From Pseudomonadota bacterium (GTDB taxonomy: Bacteria; Desulfobacterota; Binatia; UBA12015): a stretch of DNA of 52,530 nt. The stretch is taken from contig SXLG01000066.1 in assembly GCA_005777805.1 (NCBI GenBank), positions 1 through 52,530 on the forward strand, read 5' to 3'. Below are positions 16,147-24,337 of the stretch, in pieces; the stretch's first letter is position 1; every line of letters starts with the position of its first letter. Made by a program: the position numbers and the translations under genes. The notes beneath the pieces were generated by a model. It did not search any database and was not told the DNA's origin. It saw only the letters and a program-made list of their open reading frames with translations.

Positions 16147-17293
16147 AGTCACGATCTCGCCCCAGCTCCATGCGGCATCGGCTCGAACGAACGCGCCGGC
16201 CCAAGCCTTGTCCACGGCCAGCTCGCCGCTCTCGCGCCGGGCCGCGGCACCCACGGCACCGCGGCCGCTCGGGCGCACGGCAGCGCTGCGGCGCGCGCTG
16301 CTCGACTGGTACCGCCGGGAGCGCCGGGATCTGCCCTGGCGCCACGACCGCGATCCCTACCGCGTCTGGCTCTCGGAGATCCTCTGCCAGCAGACGCGCG
16401 CCGAAGTCGCGGCCGTTGCGTTCGAGCGCTTCGTTCTGGCATTTCCTGATCTCGACGCACTGGCTCGCGCCGACGAGGACGCCGTGCTCTCGCTCTGGTC
16501 GGGGCTGGGCTACTACTCGCGCGCGCGCTGCCTGCTGCGCGCCGCGCAATCTCTACGGGCCGCCGGCCACCACAACGTCCCGGACGACTCAACCCGACTC
16601 CGTGCGCTGCCCGGAGTCGGGCCCTACACCGCTGCCGCGATCCTCTCGATCGCCTTCGGCCACCCGCTCGCCGCAGTCGACGGCAACGTGATCCGGGTGG
16701 TCTCGCGACTGGCCCGCCTCGACCGGCCCGATGCCCGCGGCGAACCGCACGCCACTCTCGCTCAGGAACTCCTCGATCCAGCGCACGCCGGGGACTGGAA
16801 TCAGGCGATGATGGAGCTCGGAGCGCGCATCTGTACGCCGCGGGCGCCGCGCTGTCCCGCGTGTCCGATCGCCACCGCGTGTCAGGCCCGGACGGCCGGG
16901 AACCCCCTCGACCATCCGCCGCCCAAGCCCCGCCGCGCGCGCGAGATCGTCGGGGTCGAAATCACCGTGACGACCGATCCGGCCGGGCGGCTCTTGCTCG
17001 AGCGCGGCGCCTTCCCGCTTCTGCGCCACCTCTGGCTGCCCCCGGCGCGCCTGCGCTCGGGAGACTTGTCCAGCTATGATTTCAAGCACCACATTCTGCA
17101 CCGCGAACTGCGGGTGACCCTGCGCTCGCAGCACACCGCATCACGGCCGCACCGAGCGCCGCGAGTCGGTCAGGCGTCCGTGATCGAGCGGCGGTTCTTC
17201 GAGCCGACAGCGCTCGGCCGCATCGGCCGCTCCTCGTTGCTGGCGAAAGCGCTGCATCATGCGGCCCTGGCAACGCACCCTGAACAGGGATGA
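16049..17293 (+). CDS. mutY: A/G-specific adenine glycosylase MutY
   Basis: Removes adenine mispaired with 8-oxoguanine. Seen in order: catalytic Glu in VWLSEILCQQT, helix-hairpin-helix LPGVGPYTAAAI, catalytic Asp in AAVDGNVIRV, and the iron-sulfur ligands C-X6-C-X2-C-X5-C (CTPRAPRCPACPIATAC). A NUDIX-like 8-oxoG recognition domain follows. The GTG at 16049 overlaps the pgeF stop as GTGA, implying translational coupling. This adds about 74 residues before the domain, the first part being two 18-residue repeats. A later TTG could instead be the start, but no ribosome site decides it. The ORF track start (15953) lies deep inside pgeF and is unlikely. Family is certain; the N-terminus is not. 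Confidence 0.92.
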   Translation: MKRREAARASVGRAGAAALKRRESARASADRTGVTISPQLHAASARTNAPAQALSTASSPLSRRAAAPTAPRPLGRTAALRRALLDWYRRERRDLPWRHDRDPYRVWLSEILCQQTRAEVAAVAFERFVLAFPDLDALARADEDAVLSLWSGLGYYSRARCLLRAAQSLRAAGHHNVPDDSTRLRALPGVGPYTAAAILSIAFGHPLAAVDGNVIRVVSRLARLDRPDARGEPHATLAQELLDPAHAGDWNQAMMELGARICTPRAPRCPACPIATACQARTAGNPLDHPPPKPRRAREIVGVEITVTTDPAGRLLLERGAFPLLRHLWLPPARLRSGDLSSYDFKHHILHRELRVTLRSQHTASRPHRAPRVGQASVIERRFFEPTALGRIGRSSLLAKALHHAALATHPEQG

Positions 17294-17520
17294 GATCGAA
17301 CGCGCTGGCCCCCGAGATGTGCAACGCGGCGCGCGACACCGCGCTTTACCGCCCGGCCGGCAGCGGCTAGGAGCAGTACGGACTCCACGCGCATGTTCAC
17401 CGCGAATTGATGCGGGTACACCGCCGAACCTTCGAAGGGAATACCGCTCATGAATGCTGCCCGGCCTGATCAAGCGCCGCCCCCCCTGCGATCAGCGTGG
17501 AAGGGCGCAAGGGCCGGAGC

Positions 17521-18351
17521 GTGAACGCCCCCACCGCGTCGCTCCCTGATCTCTCGGCCGCGCACGCCCTCCCCGAGGCCTGCATCGAAGATTTCGGCCG
17601 TTGCGGCCACACCCTGGTGCGCGGCCTGGTTCGCCCCGGGGAGATCGCTCCCTTTCGCGAGGCTATCGTCGAGACCGGCCCGCGCGGCCGCATCGACCAC
17701 CGCCCACTCGCCGAGCGCGACACCTACGGTCAGGCCTTCGTGCAGATGTTCAACCTCTGGACGCACGACCCACGCGTGCAGGCCTTCGTCTTCGCACGGC
17801 GCTTCGCCCGCGTCGCGGCCGAGCTGCTCGGCGTGCCGGCGGTGCGGCTCTATCATGACCAGGCGCTGTTCAAGGAAGCCGGAGGCGGCTTCACCCCCTG
17901 GCACCAGGACCAGTTCTACTGGCCGCTCGACACATCCGACACCATCACGATGTGGATGCCGCTGGTCGATTTGACACCCGAGATGGGCCCGATGCATTTC
18001 GCATCGGGCTCGCATCGCCAGGGCAGTCTGTGTGGTTTACCGATCAGCGAGGAATCGGAACTCGCCATTCAGGAAATCATGACGACGCGCGGCTTCCCAC
18101 GCCACAGCTACGGCGCCCTCACCGCCGGCGACGCCTCTTTCCACGCCGGCTGGACTCTGCACGGCGCCCCGCCCAACACGACCGGACGCATCCGCGAAGT
18201 CATGACCATCATTTACTACGCTGACGGCTGCCGGATCGGTCCGCTCGATCACCCGGCACGCCTTTTCGACTGCAACGTCTGGCTCGGCGGAGGCCGGGAG
18301 GGCGATCCCGCGGCCGGGCCGGGGAATCCCGTCCTCTACTCACGCGCTTGA
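17521..18351 (+). CDS. Phytanoyl-CoA dioxygenase (PhyH) family Fe(II)/2-oxoglutarate oxygenase
   Basis: Hydroxylase using iron and 2-oxoglutarate, cytosolic. The double-stranded beta-helix shows the HxD iron ligands in TPWHQDQFYWPL, the segment MWMPLVDLTPEMGPMHFASGSH typical of PhyH, and the distal His plus 2-oxoglutarate Arg in HAGWTLHGAPPNTTGRIR. The GTG at 17521 (MNAPTAS, 276 aa) has AAGGG at 7 nt spacing. The ORF track GTG at 17497 adds 8 residues and has no purine-rich site. The gene stands alone, about 230 bp after mutY. Substrates in this family range from fatty acyl-CoA to small metabolites, so none is assigned. Confidence 0.9.
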   Translation: MNAPTASLPDLSAAHALPEACIEDFGRCGHTLVRGLVRPGEIAPFREAIVETGPRGRIDHRPLAERDTYGQAFVQMFNLWTHDPRVQAFVFARRFARVAAELLGVPAVRLYHDQALFKEAGGGFTPWHQDQFYWPLDTSDTITMWMPLVDLTPEMGPMHFASGSHRQGSLCGLPISEESELAIQEIMTTRGFPRHSYGALTAGDASFHAGWTLHGAPPNTTGRIREVMTIIYYADGCRIGPLDHPARLFDCNVWLGGGREGDPAAGPGNPVLYSRA

Positions 18352-18640
18352 ACCAGCTCGGGGCGGAGCTCGGCCTGGGGAACCCCCGCCCTCTGACGCA
18401 CACGCCTGCGTCCGTGCCTCCTCGCACGCCAGAGCAAGCGCCACAGCAGGCTCCCCGGACGATCGCTGGAATCGCCCCCTAGAGACCTGGAGTACAGGCT
18501 TTCTTGCAGCCAACTCCGCCGACGCGGCGGGGCCCGGATCCCCGGGTTGAAGCCGAGGCTATCGGGCTCGTCCAAGGGACAGCGAGCTGCGCTGCGCCTT
18601 GGAGGTGCAGCCGCACCACCCCCACCAAGAGGACCGAACC

Positions 18641-18790
18641 GTGACTACCGCCTCATCCCTCCTGCGACCCTACGAACTCGGCCCAAGAGCCGCCCCGCCC
18701 ACGCCTCGCCTCCGCGGTGCTGGCCGCCCGATGGTGCTTCTGGCCGTGCTCCCGCTTCTGCCGCAGCTCGCCGGGAGCGTCCTTGATATC
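18641..18790 (+). pseudogene. N-terminal fragment of a histidine kinase like the one at 19744
   Basis: From a GTG with an AGAGGA site, the frame reads an N-terminal tail followed by GRPMVLLAVLPLLPQLAGSVLDI. The intact kinase 1.1 kb downstream has SRPLLLVIVLPLLMQLVGSVFNI at the same position, and the DNA is clearly homologous there (CCGCTTCTG, CAGCTCG, CGGGAGCGTC). Similarity ends abruptly at about 18790, where a minus-strand gene fragment begins. A duplicated first transmembrane segment left by a rearrangement. Confidence 0.7.
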
Positions 18791-19256
18791 GGATCGGGTG
18801 CCCCGGTTGTCGCGTAGCGGGCAACAAACATCTGCCCCCCGGTATTGGTTTTTTCATTTGCACCGCTCTTCCCAACAACGACGATCTTGTCGTCGGGCTG
18901 GACGGCAACCGCGAAGGCGTGGGCTCCCGGGTCAATGACGGAACCAACCACCCTGCCCTGGACGCCGAAAGTCGAATCGGGCACGCCAGTTGCGGAATAT
19001 CGCGCCAACAGGACGCGGCCAAAAATACCTAGCTGATCCCCTGCCAGTCCGACCACGATGATGTTGCCGTGATTGTCGAGGCGATGTCACCCGGCAGCGT
19101 CAGGCCGCCTTCCCTCGGCGTCTCGACGATTCCGCCCGTGCCGAAGGTCGGATCGAGATCGCCCGGAAAGGCCAGTGCCGAGCAAGCTGCAAGCAGTCCG
19201 GCGAGGGCCGTCGCCCGAATTCCAATGGGTCGGAGGTGACGGGGTATCCTGTTCAT
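18791..19256 (-). pseudogene. Delta-60 repeat (beta-propeller-like) secreted protein, frameshifted and truncated
   Basis: A GGAG-preceded ATG at 19256 opens a signal-peptide-like start (IRATALAGLLAACSALA) followed by FPGDLDPTFGTGGIV, the delta-60 hallmark. Near 19080 the frame breaks. In the next frame LDNHGNIIVVGLAGDQLG...LLARYSATGVPDSTFGVQG and AVQPDDKIVVVG, FVARYATTGAPDP continue the repeats. Adding one C at the break restores GDIALDNHGN. The gene then stops at the junction with the kinase fragment, far short of a full propeller. Such proteins are normally secreted. Calling it a pseudogene rests on both the frameshift and the truncation. Confidence 0.75.
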
Positions 19257-19743
19257 TTGCTCCACCATGTCCTTTCCCGGTTTTTTGTCTCGATCAGGAA
19301 TAACGACGATTCGAAACGAGATCCATTCGGCCGACAGGCCCCCGCCGTGGCCACCTTGCCAACTAACATTCGCGATAGCTTGAAATAATCCAAGGATTGT
19401 CACACTTCCCGGGACAGAACGAGGCCGTCGGCCCTCACGAGCTGCTGGAATGCGCGACTGACCCGAGGTCCTCGGTCGCGCAATTCTGGAGCTACGTCTG
19501 CACTGCCGCCCCCCGCCGTGCCTCCGGTCCCAGAGCTGTCGGTAGGAGAAGCTCGAGTTCAGACCTCAACCAGCCCGGTGGTGTTCGCGGACCCGCGAGC
19601 GAGACTCGACCGACCTCATGATCCACGATAGGTGTTTATGCCTATCGTGATACGGATTACACCGGAGAAGATCCCGATCGGAACTGATACCTTTGCGGGT
19701 CGTCCCAGCCCACGAAACTCGGGGCTAATTCGCACAGGCGCGA
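19257..19743. promoter_or_regulatory. Upstream region of histidine kinase with a 9-bp-arm palindrome
   Basis: No gene seen. It contains the perfect inverted repeat CACGATAGG (19624-19632)/CCTATCGTG (19641-19649) with an 8-nt spacer, about 95 bp before the kinase start. This is a plausible regulator site. The left half also carries the promoter of the broken delta-60 gene. Confidence 0.5.
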
Positions 19744-21546
19744 GTGCCGAAGAAAATCGAGGTGGGTCTTCCGGCACTGGGCAACGGCACGCTGGTCATG
19801 GGACCGACGCGGGCGATCGGTCGTGGCCGTCCACGCACGAGCCGTCCGCTCCTGCTGGTGATCGTGTTGCCGCTTCTGATGCAGCTCGTCGGGAGCGTCT
19901 TCAATATCTGGTACAACACCTTCCACGTTGTCCCCCTACTTGACGCCGCACAAAAGGACACCTTCGAGCAGACCATCGTTCTGTTCAATTGCGTGGCCTA
20001 CCCGACGTTCATCGGTATCTGGGTCTACGCCGTCCTCAGACTGCGCCAGCCGCTGCAGGCCCGCCACTCCGGTCAGGCGCTGCCGGCGGAGCAGGCCACG
20101 GCCGCGCGACGAGCCGCCGTGCACCTGCCCTGGTGGACGCTCGGCGTCACGGCCGGCGGCTGGGTGCTCTGCATCCCAGCACTCCTGATTCCGCTCGCGA
20201 CCGGGCCGGGCCGGCTCGATCCGCAGGTCTTCGTTCATCTGCCCATCTCGATCGCGATCGCTGGGCTGATGTCGGTCACGCAGGGCGTGTTCGTCGTCGA
20301 GCTCGCCGCCGAGCGCCGTCTGTTCCCGCTCCTCTTCGACCGCGACACGCTGCTCGAGATCGAGGGGGTCCACCCTCTGTCGCTGCGCGGCCGCGGCATG
20401 CTCTGGCTGTTCAGCGTCGCCGTGTGTCCGGTGCTCTCGCTGCTCTTGCTGCTCGTCGGCTCGGATATGGGGGCCGACGACCGGCTCTTCGCCACCGCAG
20501 TGAGCGGCGTCGGCATCGCGTTCGCCTTCGGCAGCGCCTGGCTCATGGCCCGGCTGCTGGTCGAGCCCGTCGAGCGGCTCCGTCACGCCGCGCGCGACGT
20601 CGCCGCCGGCCGCCTCGACACGCATATCGACATGCTGCGCGCTGACGAGTTCGGGCCGCTCATCCACGAGTTCAACGCGATGATCGCCGAGCTGCGCCAG
20701 CAACAGCGCCTGCGCATCCAGCTCACCGACCGGACCCGCGCCCTCGAACGCACGACGGGCGAACTCGAGAGGGTTGCTCGCCAGCGCGCGGAAGCCACCG
20801 AACACCTGCGCAGCGCCCTCAGCGTGGCCGAGCAGGCAAGCCGCGCCAAGTCTGAATTCCGCGCCAACATGAGCCACGTGCTGCGCACGCCGCTCTCGGC
20901 CATCCTAGGCTTCGCGGAGATTCTCGAGGACGAGGAGGTGCCGGGCGAGACGCGACGCGAGTTCACCGCGGCCATCGAGAAGAGCGGCCGCCACCTGCTC
21001 TCGATCATCAATGACGTGCTCGACCTGAGCGCCATCCAGTCCGGCCGTCTGCCGGTGCAGCGTGTCCCGACACGCCTCTCGCGCGTGCTCGACGAGGTGC
21101 TGGCACTGGTTCGCGTCGAGGCGGCGCGACGCGGTCTCACACTCGAGGTCGACATCGCCAATGACGTGCCGCAGCAGATCGACACCGACCCGCTCCGGCT
21201 CAAGCAGGCCCTGCTCAACCTGGCAGGCAATGCGGTCAAGTTCACCGAGAACGGCAGGATCTCCCTGCGGGTCTCCCTGACGGACGGCGCCACCGCGGGA
21301 CGACGCCTCGTGCGACTCGAGGTCGACGACACGGGGCCGGGGATCCCGCCCGAGAAGATCGATGAGATCTTCGACCCCTTCACCCTCGGCGATATGTCGG
21401 CGACCCGCCGCCACGAGGGCACGGGCCTCGGCCTCTCGATCGCGCGGCATATCGCCGGCCTGCTCGGCGGAGATCTCACCGTCTCCTCCAAGCTCGGCAC
21501 GGGGAGCCGCTTCACCCTGACGATCGCCGGCGACAGCGCCGCCTGA
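19744..21546 (+). CDS. Orphan membrane sensor histidine kinase (HAMP-HisKA-HATPase)
   Basis: Inner-membrane sensor with about six hydrophobic segments (residues 35-52, 78-98, 130-152, 163-187, 219-240, 248-273), a HAMP-like linker (VEPVERLRHAARDVAAGRL), a short coiled coil, HisKA and HATPase. N box NLAGNAVKFTENG, G1 DDTGPGIPPEKID, F box IFDPFTLGD and G2 GTGLGLSIARH are intact. The H-box is FRANMSHVLRTPLSAI: the acidic residue normally after the phospho-His378 (SHELRTP) is Val379 (GTG at 20878). That residue acts as general base in HisKA enzymes, so activity may be changed. No response regulator is nearby. Start may be the GTG at 19744 or the ATG at 19798. The first helix is duplicated upstream in a gene fragment. 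Confidence 0.9.
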   Translation: MPKKIEVGLPALGNGTLVMGPTRAIGRGRPRTSRPLLLVIVLPLLMQLVGSVFNIWYNTFHVVPLLDAAQKDTFEQTIVLFNCVAYPTFIGIWVYAVLRLRQPLQARHSGQALPAEQATAARRAAVHLPWWTLGVTAGGWVLCIPALLIPLATGPGRLDPQVFVHLPISIAIAGLMSVTQGVFVVELAAERRLFPLLFDRDTLLEIEGVHPLSLRGRGMLWLFSVAVCPVLSLLLLLVGSDMGADDRLFATAVSGVGIAFAFGSAWLMARLLVEPVERLRHAARDVAAGRLDTHIDMLRADEFGPLIHEFNAMIAELRQQQRLRIQLTDRTRALERTTGELERVARQRAEATEHLRSALSVAEQASRAKSEFRANMSHVLRTPLSAILGFAEILEDEEVPGETRREFTAAIEKSGRHLLSIINDVLDLSAIQSGRLPVQRVPTRLSRVLDEVLALVRVEAARRGLTLEVDIANDVPQQIDTDPLRLKQALLNLAGNAVKFTENGRISLRVSLTDGATAGRRLVRLEVDDTGPGIPPEKIDEIFDPFTLGDMSATRRHEGTGLGLSIARHIAGLLGGDLTVSSKLGTGSRFTLTIAGDSAA

Positions 21547-21747
21547 TCGTCGCGGCCCGCGCTCGCCACGACGCCCCGACCCGACCGGCCGCTTGGCCGC
21601 AAGCGACTCCGGCGCACGCGGCCGGCGGGTGATGGAATCGCCGCCCGCGCGTTCGCGGCTCCAGATCCAGCCCACAGGCACAGCGACCACCACGTCGGGC
21701 AAGGGTGTGCGCTGGCGGCGGTCGCGGTGGTAGGCGGAGCCCGGCCC

Positions 21748-23283
21748 ATGCCCGCAGACCCCACACCACCCTGGTGGAAGACGGCCGTCATCTATCAAAT
21801 TTACCCGCGCAGCTTCTGCGACACGTCGGGCGACGGCGTGGGCGACCTCGAAGGCGTCCGGCGCCACCTCGACCATCTCGTCGATCTCGGCGTCGACGCG
21901 ATCTGGCTCTCGCCCTTCTACCCTTCGCCGATGAAAGATTTTGGATACGACGTTACCGACTACTGCGACGTCGATCCCCTCTTCGGAACGCTCGCCGACT
22001 TCGACCGCCTGCTGGCCGCAGCACACGATCGCGGGTTGCGCGTGGTCATCGACTGGGTCCCCAACCACACCAGCGACCAGCATCCCTGGTTCCTCGAGTC
22101 GCGCCGTTCGCGCGAGTCCCCCCGGCGCGACTGGTACGTCTGGCGTGACGGGACGCCCGATCGCCCCCCCAACAATTGGCACGCGGCCTTCATCGATGGT
22201 CCAGCCTGGACCTGGGACGAGGCCACCCGCCAGTGGTACCTGCACCTCTTCCTCGGCGAGCAGCCCGACCTCGACTGGTCCAACCCCGCGGTCGTGCAGG
22301 CCATGCACGGCACACTGCGTTTCTGGCTCGACCGGGGCGTGGACGGCTTCCGCATGGACGTCATCCACTGTATCGGCAAGGATCCCGCGCTGCCGGACGT
22401 ACCCGCGGAGATCGCCGGCATCCCGGCGTGCGCCCTCAACGACGACCCGCGCACACACGATCTGCTGCGCGACATCCGCCACGTGCTCGACGAGTATCCC
22501 GGCGAGCGCATGATGCTCGGCGAGGTTTTCCTGCTCGAGACCGAGCGGGTCGCGAGCTACTACGGCTCGGGCGACGAGCTGCACCTCGCCTTCAACTTCC
22601 CGCCGCTGTTCGCGTCCTGGGACGCCGCGGTCTGGCGCCAGCAGATCGCGCAGGCCGAGCAGCACATCGAGGGACGGAACGCCTGGCCGACGTGGGTGCT
22701 TTCCAACCACGACAACCGCCGCCACCGCACGCGCTATGGCAGCGAGGCGCGGGCGCGCGCCGCCGCCTTCCTGCTGCTCGGCCTGCGCGGCACGCCGCAT
22801 CTCTACGCAGGCGAGGAACTCGGACTCGAGGACGCGGAGATCCCCGCCTCCCGCAGGCTCGATCCGGGCGGACGCGACGGCTGTCGCGCGCCGATTCCAT
22901 GGACCGGCGCTGTGGATCACGGTTGGGCCGGCGCCGACCCCTGGCTGCCCTGGCCTCCCGAATGCACGCAGCGCAACGTCGATGCCCAGCGCCGTGATTC
23001 GGCCAGCACCTTCCATCTCTACCGCCGCCTGATGCGGGCACGCCGCGCGTCGCCTGCTCTGCGCACGGGCGCGCAGAGAGTACTCGACACGCCCGGCGGG
23101 ATCGTGGCCTGGCAGCGCGACGCGGGCAGTGATCGCCGGATCGTCGCCGTCAACTTCACGGACGAGACGCTCGACTGGTCGCCCAGCGGCGAGTGGCAGG
23201 TCGAGGTCGCCAGCGGTGACGCTCGCGAGGGCGAGCGCTTCACGGGACGCCTTGGACCGGACGCGGCCTTGATCCTGCGCTGA
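21748..23283 (+). CDS. GH13 alpha-glucosidase / oligo-1,6-glucosidase-type enzyme
   Basis: Hydrolyses or transfers alpha-glucosidic bonds. The TIM barrel begins WWKTAVIYQIYPRSFCDTSGDGVGD, the classic oligo-1,6-glucosidase start. Catalytic residues are Asp204 (GFRMDVIH, nucleophile), Glu259 (LGEVFLL, acid/base) and Asp322 (LSNHDN). Domain B is short and DWVPNHTSDQHPWF is conserved. No signal peptide, so it acts in the cytosol. The ATG at 21748 gives 511 aa; seven extra residues in the ORF track are unsupported. It precedes a ROK sugar kinase by 112 bp on the same strand, suggesting import of an oligosaccharide or trehalose-like sugar, cleavage, then phosphorylation of glucose (inference). Confidence 0.92.
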   Translation: MPADPTPPWWKTAVIYQIYPRSFCDTSGDGVGDLEGVRRHLDHLVDLGVDAIWLSPFYPSPMKDFGYDVTDYCDVDPLFGTLADFDRLLAAAHDRGLRVVIDWVPNHTSDQHPWFLESRRSRESPRRDWYVWRDGTPDRPPNNWHAAFIDGPAWTWDEATRQWYLHLFLGEQPDLDWSNPAVVQAMHGTLRFWLDRGVDGFRMDVIHCIGKDPALPDVPAEIAGIPACALNDDPRTHDLLRDIRHVLDEYPGERMMLGEVFLLETERVASYYGSGDELHLAFNFPPLFASWDAAVWRQQIAQAEQHIEGRNAWPTWVLSNHDNRRHRTRYGSEARARAAAFLLLGLRGTPHLYAGEELGLEDAEIPASRRLDPGGRDGCRAPIPWTGAVDHGWAGADPWLPWPPECTQRNVDAQRRDSASTFHLYRRLMRARRASPALRTGAQRVLDTPGGIVAWQRDAGSDRRIVAVNFTDETLDWSPSGEWQVEVASGDAREGERFTGRLGPDAALILR

Positions 23284-23395
23284 AGCATCCGTCGCGACGA
23301 TACCGCTGGATCGGGCCTGTGCGCGGGACGACGCAAGGCCGTCGCGCACGGTGGGCGGCCGCCCGCAGCGCTTGCAGCATGAGGCGCGACCCGGC

Positions 23396-24322
23396 ATGGC
23401 CCAAGCCGTGACTTCGGCCACGATCGGCATCGACCTCGGTGGCACCAAGATCGAGGGCGTATTGCTCGACCACAAGCTTCGGGTTCTGGCGCGAGAACGC
23501 CTCCCGACGGAGCAGGAGCACGGCTACGAGCACATCCTCGGGCAGATCGCGACAGTGGTCGGGCTGCTGCGCGAGGCCGCCGCTACCCCGGTTGCCACCG
23601 TCATCGGCGTCGGTGCGCCGGGGTCGATCTCCTCGCGCACTGGTCTACTCAAAAACTCCAACACGGCTTGTCTCAACGGCCGCAAACTCGACCTTGACCT
23701 CGAGCAGCGACTCGGCGCTCGGGTGCGGCTCGAGAACGACGCCAACTGCTTTGCGCTGGCGGAAGCGCTCGCCGGCGCCGGTCGCGGCGCCGAAGTGGTC
23801 TTCGGTGTCATCCTCGGCACGGGCGTCGGTGGCGGCATCGTGATCGACGGCCACCTACGCACCGGGCCCAATCGGATCGCCGGGGAATGGGGCCACCACT
23901 CGATCGATCCCGCCGGGCCGTCCTGCTATTGCGGGCAGCGCGGGTGCGTCGAAGCCCTGCTCGCCGGACCGGCGCTCGAGGCCGCCTACCGGTGCAGCGC
24001 CGGCAGCGCCGCCTCGGTCCGCGTCCCGGAGATCGCGCGGCGGGCCGGAGCGGGCGACGCCGCAGCACAAGCGGTCATCGAACGCTGGCTCGGTGGATTC
24101 GGCCGAGCCCTCGCCAACCTGATCGACATTCTGGATCCCGACGTCGTGGTGCTGGGCGGAGGGCTCTCGAATCTATCGGTGATCTACCCGCGCGGTGTGG
24201 CCGAGGTCGCAGCCGCCGTCTTCAACGACGAGTTGCGCACGCCGATCGTCCGCAACCAGCTCGGAGACTCGGCCGGAGTGATCGGCGCCGCCCTGCTGGC
24301 CCGCGCAGCACCGCCCGGCTGA
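23396..24322 (+). CDS. ROK family sugar kinase (glucokinase/fructokinase-like)
   Basis: ATP-dependent hexose kinase, cytosolic. The phosphate loop IGIDLGGTKIEGVLLD opens the protein; LENDANCFALAEA, the GVILGTGVGGGIVIDG loop and the ROK zinc signature CYCGQRGCVE follow, then VVLGGGLSN near the C-terminus. There is no N-terminal helix-turn-helix, so it is a kinase and not a ROK repressor. The ATG at 23396 gives 308 aa; the 15 extra residues of the ORF track do not belong. It lies directly behind the GH13 gene and probably phosphorylates the released sugar. Convergent with the nucleoside transporter, only 15 bp between stops. Fructokinase or N-acetylglucosamine kinase remain possible. Confidence 0.9.
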   Translation: MAQAVTSATIGIDLGGTKIEGVLLDHKLRVLARERLPTEQEHGYEHILGQIATVVGLLREAAATPVATVIGVGAPGSISSRTGLLKNSNTACLNGRKLDLDLEQRLGARVRLENDANCFALAEALAGAGRGAEVVFGVILGTGVGGGIVIDGHLRTGPNRIAGEWGHHSIDPAGPSCYCGQRGCVEALLAGPALEAAYRCSAGSAASVRVPEIARRAGAGDAAAQAVIERWLGGFGRALANLIDILDPDVVVLGGGLSNLSVIYPRGVAEVAAAVFNDELRTPIVRNQLGDSAGVIGAALLARAAPPG

Positions 24323-24337
24323 GCCTGCCACCATCGC

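Noticed and set aside
20905-23475. 856-aa minus-strand ORF
   Set aside because: Antisense to the histidine kinase and GH13 genes, no domain and biased composition. Frame openness follows from high GC at third positions.
21748-24322. Complete sugar-uptake operon around GH13 and ROK
   Set aside because: No sugar transporter or regulator is adjacent on the same strand. The nearby transporter is a CNT nucleoside carrier on the opposite strand.
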